Notes: generated from the letters alone by a model not told the origin. 60,607 nucleotides of DNA from an uncultured Candidatus Saccharibacteria bacterium (GCA_948435375.1 CAOJGQ010000004.1:1-60607), one strand, 5' to 3'; counted from the first letter of the stretch, positions 43,830 to 52,939 are shown. Program-made: numbers and translations.

Positions 43830-44900
43830 CTATTCGCGATCTGTAGCTTGCTCATCGTCAGCTTGTTCAGCTTTCTCTCCCGGTACCAAACCAGCTGCTA
43901 CGCGCACTTGTTGATCGATTTCATTCAGCAAATCTGGGTTTTCCTTAAACAGCTTCTTTGCCGCCTCGCGCCCCTGGGCAATTGTTTCGCCTTTATATTT
44001 CAGGAATGCGCCTGCCTTATCGATAATGCCTTTCTGCACTGCCAAATCCAACACATCGCCAGTCTTGCTGATCCCTTCATTATACATAATGTCAAATTCC
44101 GCGATTCGAAACGGCGCCGCAATTTTATTCTTAACGATTTTTACTTTCGTGCGGTTGCCAGAAATACTATCACCTTCCTTAATCTGGCCAACACGGCGAA
44201 TATCCATTCGCACTGAAGCGTAAAACTTCAAAGCGTTACCGCCAGTTGTAGTCTCTGGGTTTCCAAACATTACACCGATCTTCATGCGAATTTGGTTGAT
44301 AAAAATCACGGTCGCCTTGCTCTTAGAAATGATACCGGTTAGCTTGCGCATCGCCTGCGACATCAAGCGCGCCTGCAACCCCATCTGCGCGTCGCCCATA
44401 TCACCGTCGATTTCGGCCTGTGGCACCAACGCCGCCACCGAGTCCACCACAATCAAATCCACTGCGCCACTTCGCACCAGTGTCTCGGTAATTTCCAACG
44501 CTTGTTCACCGTTGTCTGGCTGCGAGATAAATAAATTATCCGTATCGACGCCAATTTTCTTCGCATAGGCTGGATCAAGCGCGTGCTCAGCGTCGATGAA
44601 AGCCGCCTGGCCGCCTTGCTTCTGGATTTCCGCAATCGCATGCAGTGCTAGCGTAGTTTTTCCCGAAGATTCCGGACCATAGATCTCAATAATTCGCCCC
44701 TTCGGATAGCCACCGCCCAGTGCCAAATCCAGCGAAAGCGAGCCCGAAGGCAAGAGTTCAACGTCAATTTTTTGCGAATCGCCTAGTTTCATGATCGAAC
44801 CGGTGCCGAATTGCTTGGTGATCTGTGAAATCGCCAAATCCAGCGCCTGCTTTTTTCCGTCTTCTGCTACAGATTCAGCTGTTGTAGATTTTTTTGCCAT
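43830..44900 (-). CDS. recA: Recombinase RecA
   Basis: RecA forms filaments on single-stranded DNA for strand exchange and SOS induction. The 356-aa protein has Walker A ([18 protein letters not shown]), Walker B ([14 protein letters not shown]), loop L2 ([20 protein letters not shown]) and the C-terminal domain with an acidic tail, at the usual length. The start at 44900 ([10 protein letters not shown]) is chosen because GGAAGG lies just upstream and TATAAT (44923-44928, minus strand) would give a leader of about 18 nt. The longer frame from 44960 runs through that promoter. It is followed by recX. Confidence 0.97.
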   Translation of the reverse strand: MAKKSTTAESVAEDGKKQALDLAISQITKQFGTGSIMKLGDSQKIDVELLPSGSLSLDLALGGGYPKGRIIEIYGPESSGKTTLALHAIAEIQKQGGQAAFIDAEHALDPAYAKKIGVDTDNLFISQPDNGEQALEITETLVRSGAVDLIVVDSVAALVPQAEIDGDMGDAQMGLQARLMSQAMRKLTGIISKSKATVIFINQIRMKIGVMFGNPETTTGGNALKFYASVRMDIRRVGQIKEGDSISGNRTKVKIVKNKIAAPFRIAEFDIMYNEGISKTGDVLDLAVQKGIIDKAGAFLKYKGETIAQGREAAKKLFKENPDLLNEIDQQVRVAAGLVPGEKAEQADDEQATDRE

Positions 44901-45201
44901 ATTACCTTCCTTTGTTAGCCCTATTATACCATACAAGCCAGTCGCAAGCTCCATAATCACCAGTTTAGATAGCGAAAGTTCCGGTCTCTATGCTGCTCGC
45001 ATACTTTCTGCGTCTTTAATAACCCGAGGTACTAATTTTGGCCTATCACGCCGAAAGTCGCTTGTGGCATAATAGAGCTAAACTTTTATTTTACATTTCT
45101 GCTAGCATGCCCGCAGTATATAACAAATTTTTTCAAACTTACAATCACAAGCATGTTCAAAAATGCCATTTTGTCTCTCGACCTCTGTAAAAATTCGATC
45201 C
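44901..45201. other. Intergenic region between recA and murA
   Basis: About 300 bases hold the recA promoter near the recA start and nothing else I can support. I see no gene, RNA or clear terminator. Short frames here are not backed by a ribosome site or recognisable protein. Confidence 0.5.
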
Positions 45202-46812
45202 CTACACTCCATGCAAGGGCTGGATATCCGCTCCGAGGCGGTTCAGGCGCGCGGCGAAGTCTTGATAGCCGCGGTTAATCGAATAAATATTGCGCAGCAC
45301 AGAAGTCCCCGGCGCCGCCAGCATGGCTATCAAGACTACGACCGCCGGTCGGAGAGCTGGTGGTGCCACCAGCTCCGCCGCGCGCCAGTTAGTCGGCCCT
45401 TCGACATAGATGCGGTGAGCATCCAGCAGCTCCACCCGCGCATTGAGCTGCTCGAGATAGGTCGTATAGACCGCCCGGTTTTCAAACACCCAGTCATGAA
45501 TCAGCGTCCGCCCCTTTGCGCTCGCCGCGATCACCGAGAAGAACGGCAGGTTGTCGATATTCAGGCCAGGGAAGGGCATCGGCGCAATTTTATCAGTTGG
45601 CGCCGTGAGCTCCGCCTTATGGATGCGTAGATCCGCCAGCCTGGTTCGCCCATTCGCGCTGTAATATTCCGGCGAGCGCTCAATCCTCGCCCCCATACTC
45701 TTCAAGATTTCCAGCTCAATCTCTAGGAACTCAATTGGCGCTCGCCGGATCGTAATCTGCGATTTTGTCACCAGCGCCGCTGCGATAAATGACATTGCCT
45801 CAATCGGATCCTCAGCCGGAGAATATTCCACCTCGGCATTAATCTCGCTCTGCCCCCGCACCCGGAGCGTCGTCGTCCCAATCCCCCGAATTTTCACCCC
45901 CAATTTCTCCAAGAAGAAACACACATCCTGCACCATATAATTCGACGACGCGCCCACGATCGTCGTTTCGCCCGGATAAAGTGCCGCCGCCATCAAAACA
46001 TTCTCCGTCACCGTGTCCCCCCGTTCGATCAAAACAATCCGTTTCGGCGGGTACGGCGTCCCCACCTGTTCCACTCGCTGCGGCAACTCCCGGTTGCCCA
46101 ACTCCTTCTCTGGCGTCTCTTTGAGCACTGTCGCCTCATAAAACCCGCTACAATTCGTCGAATCCACTCTTAACCCGAAAGCTGACAAGGCTCTCAGATG
46201 CGGCTCAATTGTCCGCGTTCCCAGCGTACAACCCCCTGCATACGGCAGCCGAAAATCCCGGAATTTATGCAGCAGTGGCCCCATCAGCATCAAAATCGAC
46301 CGCGTTTTGCGTGCCGCCTCCACGTCGATTTCGTCAATGTTTAATTCATCTGGTGATATAATCTCCAAATCACGATATTCATTAATCCAGCGACATTTCA
46401 CTCCGATCGACTCCAAAACCTCGATAATCCGAAACACTTCCTCGATCCGCGCCAGATGCCTGAGTACTGTTTTGCCCGAGTTAAGCAGCGACGCACAGAG
46501 CAGCCCCACCGCCGCATTTTTGCTCGTATTAATTACCGCTTCGCCCGCCAGCTCATGCCCACCATGAATCCGGTAACTTTGCGAAATCGTATCATTAACA
46601 GAGAGAATTTGCCCGCCCAGCGCTTGCGAAAGCTTTGCCACCTGCTCCAGGGTGAGGTTTTGTTGTCCCTTCTCAACTCGGTGAATTGCCGATTGGCTTG
46701 TCTCGGTCGCCTCAGCCAGATCTGACTGTGTCCAGCCCTTCTCGCGCCGCAGTTTCGCAATTACCGCTCCGATTGTCTCTTGATAACTCGGGTTCAAATT
46801 CTGCTCGTTCAT
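45202..46812 (-). CDS. murA: MurA enolpyruvyl transferase fused to an N-terminal XRE-type HTH domain
   Basis: MurA transfers enolpyruvate from PEP to UDP-GlcNAc, the first committed step of peptidoglycan synthesis. The 536-aa protein has two parts. Residues about 14-70 are a canonical XRE/Cro helix-turn-helix (IGAVIAKLRREKGWTQSDLA, then TSQSAIHRVEKGQQNLTLEQ). Residues about 80-536 are the MurA barrel with NTSKNAAVGLL (substrate-binding Lys-Asn), FRLPYAGGCTLGTRTIEPHL (the loop with the catalytic Cys) and PGLNIDNLPFF. Typical MurA is about 420 aa and lacks an HTH. TAGAAT (46819-46824) ends six bases before the ATG, so it is probably leaderless. Inverted sites lie over its promoter, which suggests that the enzyme represses its own gene. 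It follows tilS and galU on the same strand. Confidence 0.9.
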   Translation of the reverse strand: MNEQNLNPSYQETIGAVIAKLRREKGWTQSDLAEATETSQSAIHRVEKGQQNLTLEQVAKLSQALGGQILSVNDTISQSYRIHGGHELAGEAVINTSKNAAVGLLCASLLNSGKTVLRHLARIEEVFRIIEVLESIGVKCRWINEYRDLEIISPDELNIDEIDVEAARKTRSILMLMGPLLHKFRDFRLPYAGGCTLGTRTIEPHLRALSAFGLRVDSTNCSGFYEATVLKETPEKELGNRELPQRVEQVGTPYPPKRIVLIERGDTVTENVLMAAALYPGETTIVGASSNYMVQDVCFFLEKLGVKIRGIGTTTLRVRGQSEINAEVEYSPAEDPIEAMSFIAAALVTKSQITIRRAPIEFLEIELEILKSMGARIERSPEYYSANGRTRLADLRIHKAELTAPTDKIAPMPFPGLNIDNLPFFSVIAASAKGRTLIHDWVFENRAVYTTYLEQLNARVELLDAHRIYVEGPTNWRAAELVAPPALRPAVVVLIAMLAAPGTSVLRNIYSINRGYQDFAARLNRLGADIQPLHGV

Positions 46813-46818
46813 ACCATA

Positions 46819-46882
46819 ATTCTACCACATTTATATCATGAAGTGAATATTTAATTTTTCACATTATTCATCTCATGATATA
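46819..46882 (-). promoter_or_regulatory. murA promoter with two inverted operator-like sites
   Basis: TATATCATGAAGTGAATA (46832-46849) and the inverted copy at 46865-46882, which read on the other strand is TATATCATGAGATGAATA, match at 16 of 18 positions. Their centres are 33 bp apart, about three helical turns. The nearer site overlaps the expected -35 position of the murA promoter (minus-strand -10 at 46819-46824). Confidence 0.6.
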
Positions 46883-46906
46883 TTTTTGTCTGAATTTACA
46901 ATAGAT

Positions 46907-47752
46907 TTAAGAATCTCCTCCCCCACAGACCACATTATTCGCCTGCACCCAACCTTCGACCGTCCCCCCGTCCAGATATTGCCCGCTCGTCGAAGCCACC
47001 CGCATCGTACCACCCTTTCTAATATAAGTATCAATCGGATCGGTCACTACATATTCCTGCTCGGTCGGCCCGAAGTCATTCTCGTCCACATATTTCACAA
47101 TCTCCGCCAGCAACTTCGGCGACATAATATACTTACTCACGTTAATCAGATTCGACGGCGCTTCATTCACTTTTGGCTTCTCCACCACTTCGACCAACTT
47201 CCCCTCTGCATCTACCGAAAACACCCCATATTTCTCCACCTCTTCGCGCGCAATTTCCACCCCCAGCGTCACCGATTCTTCGTCGCTCTGCAGAGCCTTT
47301 TTCAGACTTTCCGCCGCCGACTCGCCGCCCGGATTCCAGATAAAATCATCCCCCATAAACACCAGAACCGGCTCCTCAATCTTATACTCCTTCACCACCA
47401 TCGCGATCGGCACCGCTGTGCCGTATTTTCCCGACGGGTCCTGCACGATATAGTGCACGTTCACGTTGTCCGGCAAAGTCTTCGCCAGCGCCATCCGATC
47501 TGTCTTGCCTCGTTCCTCGAGATATTTGTTCAACGCAATATTATCGCGATAGAACGCCTTCACCTGGCATGGTTCAACGTCCGAAATCACCATATAAATA
47601 TCCGTCACTCCCGCCTGAATCAGATCCTGTACCGAATAATCTACCAAAGGCCGATTCCCAACCGGCAGCATCGACTTCTCTATAACTTTCGTAATCGGTA
47701 ACCTCCGCGTACCCCATCCTGCCACTGGAATAATTGCCTTCGTAATCATCAT
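46907..47752 (-). CDS. galU: UTP--glucose-1-phosphate uridylyltransferase
   Basis: GalU makes UDP-glucose from UTP and glucose-1-phosphate, feeding glycan synthesis. The 281-aa protein has the nucleotide-binding signature AIIPVAGWGTRRLPITKVIE, then KSMLPVGNRPLVDY, VQDPSGKYGTAVPI (GLGHA-like loop) and VLVFMGDDFIW. The length is standard. GTGGAG lies upstream and TATAAT further out, so it has a short leader; the start may be either of the adjacent ATGs at 47752 or 47749. It lies between tilS and murA on the same strand. Confidence 0.94.
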   Translation of the reverse strand: MMITKAIIPVAGWGTRRLPITKVIEKSMLPVGNRPLVDYSVQDLIQAGVTDIYMVISDVEPCQVKAFYRDNIALNKYLEERGKTDRMALAKTLPDNVNVHYIVQDPSGKYGTAVPIAMVVKEYKIEEPVLVFMGDDFIWNPGGESAAESLKKALQSDEESVTLGVEIAREEVEKYGVFSVDAEGKLVEVVEKPKVNEAPSNLINVSKYIMSPKLLAEIVKYVDENDFGPTEQEYVVTDPIDTYIRKGGTMRVASTSGQYLDGGTVEGWVQANNVVCGGGDS

Positions 47753-47820
47753 TAACTCCACTTAATCTGCCGTAATTATAGCACACTGTTTCAGCTATAC
47801 GACAATTTTCCTCGAAAACT

Positions 47821-48765
47821 TTAGAGTTCGAACTCATCCCGGCCAATTTCTACCAGCTTGTCCCCTGGCAGGTTGAATTTCTTTCCCGGGTTGTAGTGTA
47901 GAATCGCCTGCCGAAAATCCTCAATTTGCGGCCGCGTCGCCCGAATTCCCGCTCGCAACAAACCCTCCCGCAGCAGTTCCTGTGCCACCTCCCTGTCAGC
48001 CCCTTCCTCCAGCTCATAAAACCACTTCCGCTGCCACAGCTCGCCCTCCTTCGGCAGCAAACTATTCACGATTCGGTCAATCTCTTGCCGGAGTTTTTTC
48101 TGTCGCTGCCAAAGCTTCCACATCTCCAGTTTCTTCTCATAAACCCAATTTTCCTCGCGCAGCCGCTCCCGCACCCGATTACGTAAAAAATCCGCCGAAC
48201 TATTACTCTGGTCCTCCCGAAAATGTAAACCACGCTTCGCCGCATATTCAAAAATCGCCGCCTTATCCATCGGCTCATAGCAAATTTCCGCCTCTAGCAG
48301 TGGCCGCCGCACCCCCGCCTGATCTAAAACCGCCAGCCCTCGCCAGCCTGTTCCCCGGAGCAGGTTAATCACTACCGTCTCGACCAAGTCGTCCAGATGA
48401 TGCGCTGTATAGATCGTCGACGGCTCGTTTCTGCTGGCCACTTCGCGCAAAAACTCGTACCTCGCCGCCCGCGCCGCTTCCTCCGAAGTATTCTCTCCGA
48501 GTTTACCTTTTTTTGCAATATTCGTTCCATGATATATTTCTTCCGCAGTTTTTCGCACAAATTCTGCATCTTTATCTGAATTATCACGAGTTCCATGGTC
48601 AAAATGCGCCACAATTATCTCATCAGACGAATAATCCCCCTTATCCAATATATCACAAGACGCATAATCATCTCCGAAATGCGCCTTGCGTGGCGTATTT
48701 TTATACATTAAATCCAGCAAAACCATCGAGTCCACTCCGCCCGAAACCGCCAAAATCTTCTTCAT
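47821..48765 (-). CDS. tilS: tRNA(Ile)-lysidine synthetase
   Basis: TilS modifies C34 of tRNA-Ile2(CAT) to lysidine so that it reads AUA as isoleucine. The 314-aa protein begins with the PP-loop ATPase motif (MKKILAVSGGVDSMVLLDLM) and continues with IIVAHFDHGTRDNSDKDAEF and TIYTAHHLDDLVETVVINLL, typical of TilS. The C-terminal part is shorter than in E. coli. The start at 48765 has TATAAT (48772-48777, minus strand) six bases upstream, so it is probably leaderless; the longer frame from 48819 crosses that box. A tRNA with anticodon CAT is at 25199. Confidence 0.92.
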   Translation of the reverse strand: MKKILAVSGGVDSMVLLDLMYKNTPRKAHFGDDYASCDILDKGDYSSDEIIVAHFDHGTRDNSDKDAEFVRKTAEEIYHGTNIAKKGKLGENTSEEAARAARYEFLREVASRNEPSTIYTAHHLDDLVETVVINLLRGTGWRGLAVLDQAGVRRPLLEAEICYEPMDKAAIFEYAAKRGLHFREDQSNSSADFLRNRVRERLREENWVYEKKLEMWKLWQRQKKLRQEIDRIVNSLLPKEGELWQRKWFYELEEGADREVAQELLREGLLRAGIRATRPQIEDFRQAILHYNPGKKFNLPGDKLVEIGRDEFEL

Positions 48766-48825
48766 AATTCCATTATACCCGAAAGTCAAAAATTTCGCCC
48801 CGCCATGACGGCAGGGCATAAAGTG

Positions 48826-49287
48826 CTATCGGTCGGTCGAGTCACTATATACGGTACCCCTTTGCCAATACCTAAAAACTTTTGGCAAGTACAGCACAAT
48901 GTTCTCCGGTAGTTCATCAAGAAAACACCACCGCAGCTGGTCGCACTCTTCCGGCCGACAGATTCGTGGTTCGCCCTCGTAATTCCTAGCCCAGAAGAAA
49001 AACCTCATTTTGCGCTCCTCTGGACTGTGTCGAACGTGAATCAGCTTCAAATTTTCCGATTCTATCTTCACGCCCAGGCTATCTTCCGCAATCTGTCGTG
49101 CTGTCTCCTTGGCTTTCGTATAACCAGTCAGCTCACCGCTTGCCGCTACATCGTACTTCCCATCCATGTCGCCTGCATTACCTTTGCTGTCCTTATCTTT
49201 CCGCCGCCGCAACAACACTCGACTCCCGTCGGGCTCAGTCAAAAATATGCAAGCCACAAGATCTGTAATTATTCGCTCTGACGCCAT
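48826..49287 (-). CDS. Nudix-fold protein with degenerate Nudix box
   Basis: The 153-aa protein resembles Nudix hydrolases, especially the isopentenyl-diphosphate isomerase-like group (VLLRRRKDKDSKGN, then DMDGKYDVAASGELTG). The Nudix box is imperfect: where REUxEExGU is expected it reads RQIAEDSLGV, keeping R, one acidic position and the LG-V end. Catalysis may be altered. A GGAGG Shine-Dalgarno site precedes the start. It is a single gene, divergent from lepA. The substrate is unknown. Confidence 0.7.
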   Translation of the reverse strand: MASERIITDLVACIFLTEPDGSRVLLRRRKDKDSKGNAGDMDGKYDVAASGELTGYTKAKETARQIAEDSLGVKIESENLKLIHVRHSPEERKMRFFFWARNYEGEPRICRPEECDQLRWCFLDELPENIVLYLPKVFRYWQRGTVYSDSTDR

Positions 49288-49380
49288 GCTCTCACCTCCT
49301 TACAGCTTTTGTCATTTGCGACAGTCCCATTGTATCCTAAACCCGCCAAAAGTCCACCCCAATATGTTATAATTATAGCT

Positions 49381-51354
49381 ATGAACTCCGTAAAAACCGC
49401 CGCACTATCGGCTGCTAAAATCCGTAATTTTTGTATCATTGCACATATTGACCATGGTAAGTCTACTATTGCTGACCGTATGATGGAGCTCACCGGCACC
49501 GTTTCGCAGCGCGAGATGAAATCTCAGTTGCTCGATTCCATGGAGCTCGAGCGCGAAAAGGGAATCACGATTAAGCTTGCACCGGTCGAGATGAAATGGC
49601 GGGGCTATGAGTTGAATTTGATCGACACGCCGGGTCATGTCGACTTTTCTTATGAAGTTTCGCGCTCGCTTCAAGCCGTCGAAACCGCCGTGCTGGTGGT
49701 CGACGCTACACAGGGCATCCAAGCTCAGACTCTCGCTAATGTCTACCTGGCGCTTGAGCAAGACCTATATATTATCCCGGTCATCAACAAGATCGACCTG
49801 CCAGCCGCCGATGTTGAAAAAGTTTCCGCCCAGATTGTCAACCTCCTCGGTTGCAAAGCCGATGAAATCATCCTGGCTTCGGGCAAAACCGGCCAAGGCG
49901 TCGCCGACATCCTCGACCGTATCATCAAACAAGCCCCCGCTCCCCGCACTACTGGCAAAATAGGAACCGAAGATTCGACCCTTGACGTTGTATCTGAGCG
50001 GGTGGCAGAGACTAATGCGAGCAGACTATCTCATGGCGGGCGCGGGTCTGAATCACGGTCCGTAGGACTCGATTCAGAGAGCGCCCCCCAGTCTGCGGCA
50101 CTAGTCTCTGCCAGGCCCCGCTCGGATGCAAAAACCAGGGCCCTAATCTTCGACTCCTACTTCGACGACTACCGCGGCGTGATTCTATATGTCCGCGTTT
50201 TTGACGGTGCGATTCCGAAAAACGCCGAAATTCGCATGATGGCGACCGGGACTAATGGCCTTGCTCTCGAAGTTGGCGCCCTGACCCCGAAGATGACTCT
50301 GAAACCCAGCCTCGACCAGGGAAGTATCGGCTACATCGTCACCAACCTGAAGACCACTCGCGAAGCGAAGGTCGGCGATACCGTGACTCTAGCGAAAACT
50401 CCCGCCACCGAGCCGCTCCCCGGCTATAAGAACGTCTTGCCTTTCGTCTACGCTGGCTTTTTCCCTGTTTCGAATGACCAATATCAGGAGCTGAAAGATG
50501 CTATCGAAAAGCTTGCTCTCTCTGATTCCGCTCTCACCTTCGAGCCGGAAAACTCCCCCGTCCTCGGCTTTGGTTTGCGCATCGGTTTTCTTGGGCTACT
50601 TCATATGGACATTATTAAGGAGCGTCTCGAGCGTGAATTTGGTCTCGACCTTGTCATCACCAACCCCTCGACCAACTATGAAGTGAAACTCTCCGACGGC
50701 ACCGAGCTCAACATCCGCTCTGCCGCCGATCTGCCTGACCAGTCGACCATCGCCGAAATTCGTGAACCATGGGTGAAAGGCGAAATCATCGTCCCTCAAA
50801 CCATGATTGGTGGCGTCCTCGGCCTGATCAACGAAAAACGCGGCCACCAAACCAACCTCAGCTATATCGAAGACCGTGCTGTGATTGATTTTGAGGCGCC
50901 GATGGCCAATCTCCTCACTGATTTTTACGACCAACTCAAGAGCATCACTTCCGGCTACGCCAGTTTTAACTATGAACTTGCTGATTATCGTCCCGAAGAC
51001 TTGGTGCGGCTCGACGTGCTCGTAGCGGGGAACCGCATGGATGCACTGAGCGTTATGTGTCATCGTTCCGAAGCTGACGCCCTCGGCCGCGAAATTACGA
51101 AAAAGCTCAAGGAGGTTATCCCGCGCCAAAATTTCGAAGTCGCGCTCCAAGCCGCCATTGGCGCCAAAATCATCGCTCGCGAAACCATCGGCGCCTATCG
51201 TAAAGACGTTACGGTGAAAATTCACACCGGCGATCGCGACCGCAAGGCTAAACTCCTCTCGAAGCAGAAAAAAGGCAAAGCCCGCATGAAACGTTTTGGT
51301 AAAGTCGACATTCCGTCTGAAGCCTTCACGGTTATGTTGAAACGCGATGATTAG
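49381..51354 (+). CDS. lepA: Elongation factor 4 (LepA) with an extra inserted segment
   Basis: LepA is a ribosome-bound translational GTPase acting in initiation or back-translocation. The 657-aa protein has G1 (IAHIDHGKSTIADRM), G3 (DTPGHVDFSYE), G4 (VINKIDLP), the SGKTG motif and the C-terminal LepA domain (SKQKKGKARMKRFGKVDIP). The usual length is about 600. The excess of about 50 residues lies near 195-250, between the G domain and domain II (just before ALIFDSYFDDYRG), and its DNA is a large palindrome (49996-50123). TATAAT (49368-49373) ends seven bases before ATG 49381, so it is probably leaderless; the longer frame from 49309 crosses that box. Confidence 0.95.
   Translation: MNSVKTAALSAAKIRNFCIIAHIDHGKSTIADRMMELTGTVSQREMKSQLLDSMELEREKGITIKLAPVEMKWRGYELNLIDTPGHVDFSYEVSRSLQAVETAVLVVDATQGIQAQTLANVYLALEQDLYIIPVINKIDLPAADVEKVSAQIVNLLGCKADEIILASGKTGQGVADILDRIIKQAPAPRTTGKIGTEDSTLDVVSERVAETNASRLSHGGRGSESRSVGLDSESAPQSAALVSARPRSDAKTRALIFDSYFDDYRGVILYVRVFDGAIPKNAEIRMMATGTNGLALEVGALTPKMTLKPSLDQGSIGYIVTNLKTTREAKVGDTVTLAKTPATEPLPGYKNVLPFVYAGFFPVSNDQYQELKDAIEKLALSDSALTFEPENSPVLGFGLRIGFLGLLHMDIIKERLEREFGLDLVITNPSTNYEVKLSDGTELNIRSAADLPDQSTIAEIREPWVKGEIIVPQTMIGGVLGLINEKRGHQTNLSYIEDRAVIDFEAPMANLLTDFYDQLKSITSGYASFNYELADYRPEDLVRLDVLVAGNRMDALSVMCHRSEADALGREITKKLKEVIPRQNFEVALQAAIGAKIIARETIGAYRKDVTVKIHTGDRDRKAKLLSKQKKGKARMKRFGKVDIPSEAFTVMLKRDD
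49996..50123. repeat. 128-bp palindromic element inside lepA
   Basis: Nested inverted arms are visible: GAGCGGG/CCCGCTC (49996-50002 and 50117-50123), TGGCAGAGACTA/TAGTCTCTGCCA (50003-50014 and 50102-50113), and GCAGACT/AGTCTGC (50021-50027 and 50090-50096). Further in are TGGCGGGCGC against GCGCCCCCCA (one mismatch) and TCTGAATC/GATTCAGA. Almost the whole segment can fold on itself. It is translated as part of LepA, as with the palindromic elements found within Rickettsia genes. No second copy is obvious in this window. Confidence 0.8.
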
Positions 51355-51357
51355 GGA

Positions 51358-51410
51358 TAAAAAGCGGCCTGTATCTTGCGATACAGGCCCAGAGTCCTCA
51401 TATGAGGACT
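51358..51410 (-). terminator. Terminator of the 51475 gene, with adjacent palindrome
   Basis: GGCCTGTATC-TTGC-GATACAGGCC (51366-51389) is a 10-bp perfect stem. On the minus strand it is followed by GCTTTTTATC, just after the lepA stop on the other strand. A separate 18-bp perfect palindrome (AGTCCTCATATGAGGACT, 51393-51410) lies next to it. Confidence 0.75.
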
Positions 51411-51474
51411 AATAACAATCGTTTAAAATCAGCTTAGCGCGGGTCTAGATATTATCATTTTTTGGACTTTTAGC

Positions 51475-52680
51475 CTATTTTGCATCGTCAAACTGCGCAA
51501 AGAACTCTGCCAGCTCTTCCTTCGAAAAAGCTTTCGCGCGGAAGTCCGACATCTCGAGCCATACCTGACGAAAACGCTTATCCTGCGCCAGATAGAGAAA
51601 ATCATTCGCAGAGAGATAAATCTTGCCTGCTTCTCCGGCGCTGACCTTTATTTCTCGCGTGATTATTACATCCGGCCAAGACTCGACGTCTTGAATAATG
51701 ATCGGCTTCTTGCCGTCCGGATCAGGCTTTGCTAACTGACGAAAACCCACATTCCAAACGATCTGCCCATCGATGTGCTTCAAGATCACCAGCATTTCCA
51801 GTCTCCCGCTGCCAGAATAGTTATCTTCTTCGAAAAACTCCGGCAGCTCATAATGCTGATCGCAATGGCTTTCTACGAATGTCAGATTATGCATATACTT
51901 CCGCAAAATCTCATGTCGTCTCTTAAGCTCATCGAGTCTCCTATGAAGAAATTGCCTACACTCATTCTGCATCTGTGGATCAGCGAGCACACAAGCTTCA
52001 TCCTGAAACGGCTGGTTGCTATGACAGACATCATAGAACTGGCAGAGACCTTCCGGGCCCTGAGACAGATGTGCTGCAATCTCATGCAGCTGTTGCGGGC
52101 TAGCTCCACCGATTATGCCAACCATCGGCGCTGCGGTGCACATCTGACCGCACTGACGATCGCAGCGCGAACACGGCACGCGTTCACACCAACTCGCCAC
52201 CTCACGACCAAAACGACATGAATCGACTAACTTGCTCCGCCGCTCGCACTCTCTGCGCCACTCGGCGGGAGATAGCTCTGCACTCTCAGTCATAGGGATG
52301 CGTGCATAGCCATAACCATGCCAGTCGCAACCAGGTTGCTGCTCCAGCGCGGATACTCGCTGTTCGAGTACCGCCAGATCATGGCGCACATTCCGCTGCA
52401 TTTTCGCCAGTTTATCGCCTTCATGTCGATAATAGGCGCGAATACGCGAAACGTTCAGGTTGCCAAGAAACGCCAGCTCTCGTATCGTTGGAATCTTGAT
52501 CTTCTCCAGCTTACCGTCTAAGATGTCTGGATAGAAGTATTCCTGCGTCATCCGCGCAAGATCTAGCCCAGATCTCTTTTCCAACTGCCTGTTGTAGCGT
52601 TTGATCTTCAGGTTCTTCTTCGCTTTACTTTTCTTCGGCTCACCTGTCTCTGTCTTTGTCTTTGGATTTCTTTTTGTCAT
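51475..52680 (-). CDS. Cys-rich protein of unknown function, promoter-family gene
   Basis: The 401-aa protein has a very basic N-terminus (KSKAKKNLKIKRYNRQLEKR), a helical region with a possible coiled coil near 90-115, and a Cys-rich centre (SWCERVPCSRCDRQCGQMC) with further Cys and His to about residue 300. These may bind one or two zinc ions or an Fe-S cluster. No signal peptide or membrane helix is seen. ATG 52680 is preferred because AAGGAGG is nine bases upstream; an ATG two codons earlier is too close. It is monocistronic with promoter copy F, a leader of about 220 nt and its own terminator. I recognise no family. Confidence 0.72.
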   Translation of the reverse strand: MTKRNPKTKTETGEPKKSKAKKNLKIKRYNRQLEKRSGLDLARMTQEYFYPDILDGKLEKIKIPTIRELAFLGNLNVSRIRAYYRHEGDKLAKMQRNVRHDLAVLEQRVSALEQQPGCDWHGYGYARIPMTESAELSPAEWRRECERRSKLVDSCRFGREVASWCERVPCSRCDRQCGQMCTAAPMVGIIGGASPQQLHEIAAHLSQGPEGLCQFYDVCHSNQPFQDEACVLADPQMQNECRQFLHRRLDELKRRHEILRKYMHNLTFVESHCDQHYELPEFFEEDNYSGSGRLEMLVILKHIDGQIVWNVGFRQLAKPDPDGKKPIIIQDVESWPDVIITREIKVSAGEAGKIYLSANDFLYLAQDKRFRQVWLEMSDFRAKAFSKEELAEFFAQFDDAK

Positions 52681-52910
52681 CTTCATGACCTCCTTTTTAT
52701 TTTTTTGCCGCTCGACTCATTTCACGGGTCGCAATCGGCTAAAGGTATGCTGCCTAGCAGCAGAAAAATCATCACCAAGACTCTTTATCTCGGTCATAAT
52801 CTTTCCGCCGCCAAGTAACTTCGGTCAGAAAACACAAAAACATCTCTTCTAGTACTATTTTCGAACGATTGTCAAAGGACCATAGGGAACAAAAACACCC
52901 CTATCCCTCA
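52681..52910 (-). other. Long leader of the Cys-rich gene
   Basis: About 220 bases separate the promoter from the start codon. Read on the minus strand it includes GGGATAGGGG and CCCTATGG near the 5' end, CTGCTGC/GCAGCAT-type pairing later, and a poly-A stretch before AAGGAGG. No reading frame is convincing. It may be a structured regulatory leader. Confidence 0.35.
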
Positions 52911-52939
52911 ATTATAGCATACATAATGAAAAAAGTCAA
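52911..52939 (-). promoter_or_regulatory. Promoter family copy F
   Basis: On the minus strand TTGACT (52934-52939), 17 bases ending in ATGTATGC, TATAAT (52911-52916). Confidence 0.85.

Noticed and set aside
46886-47701. 271-codon plus-strand frame opposite galU
   Set aside because: His/Arg/Leu-biased antisense shadow; galU on the other strand is unambiguous.
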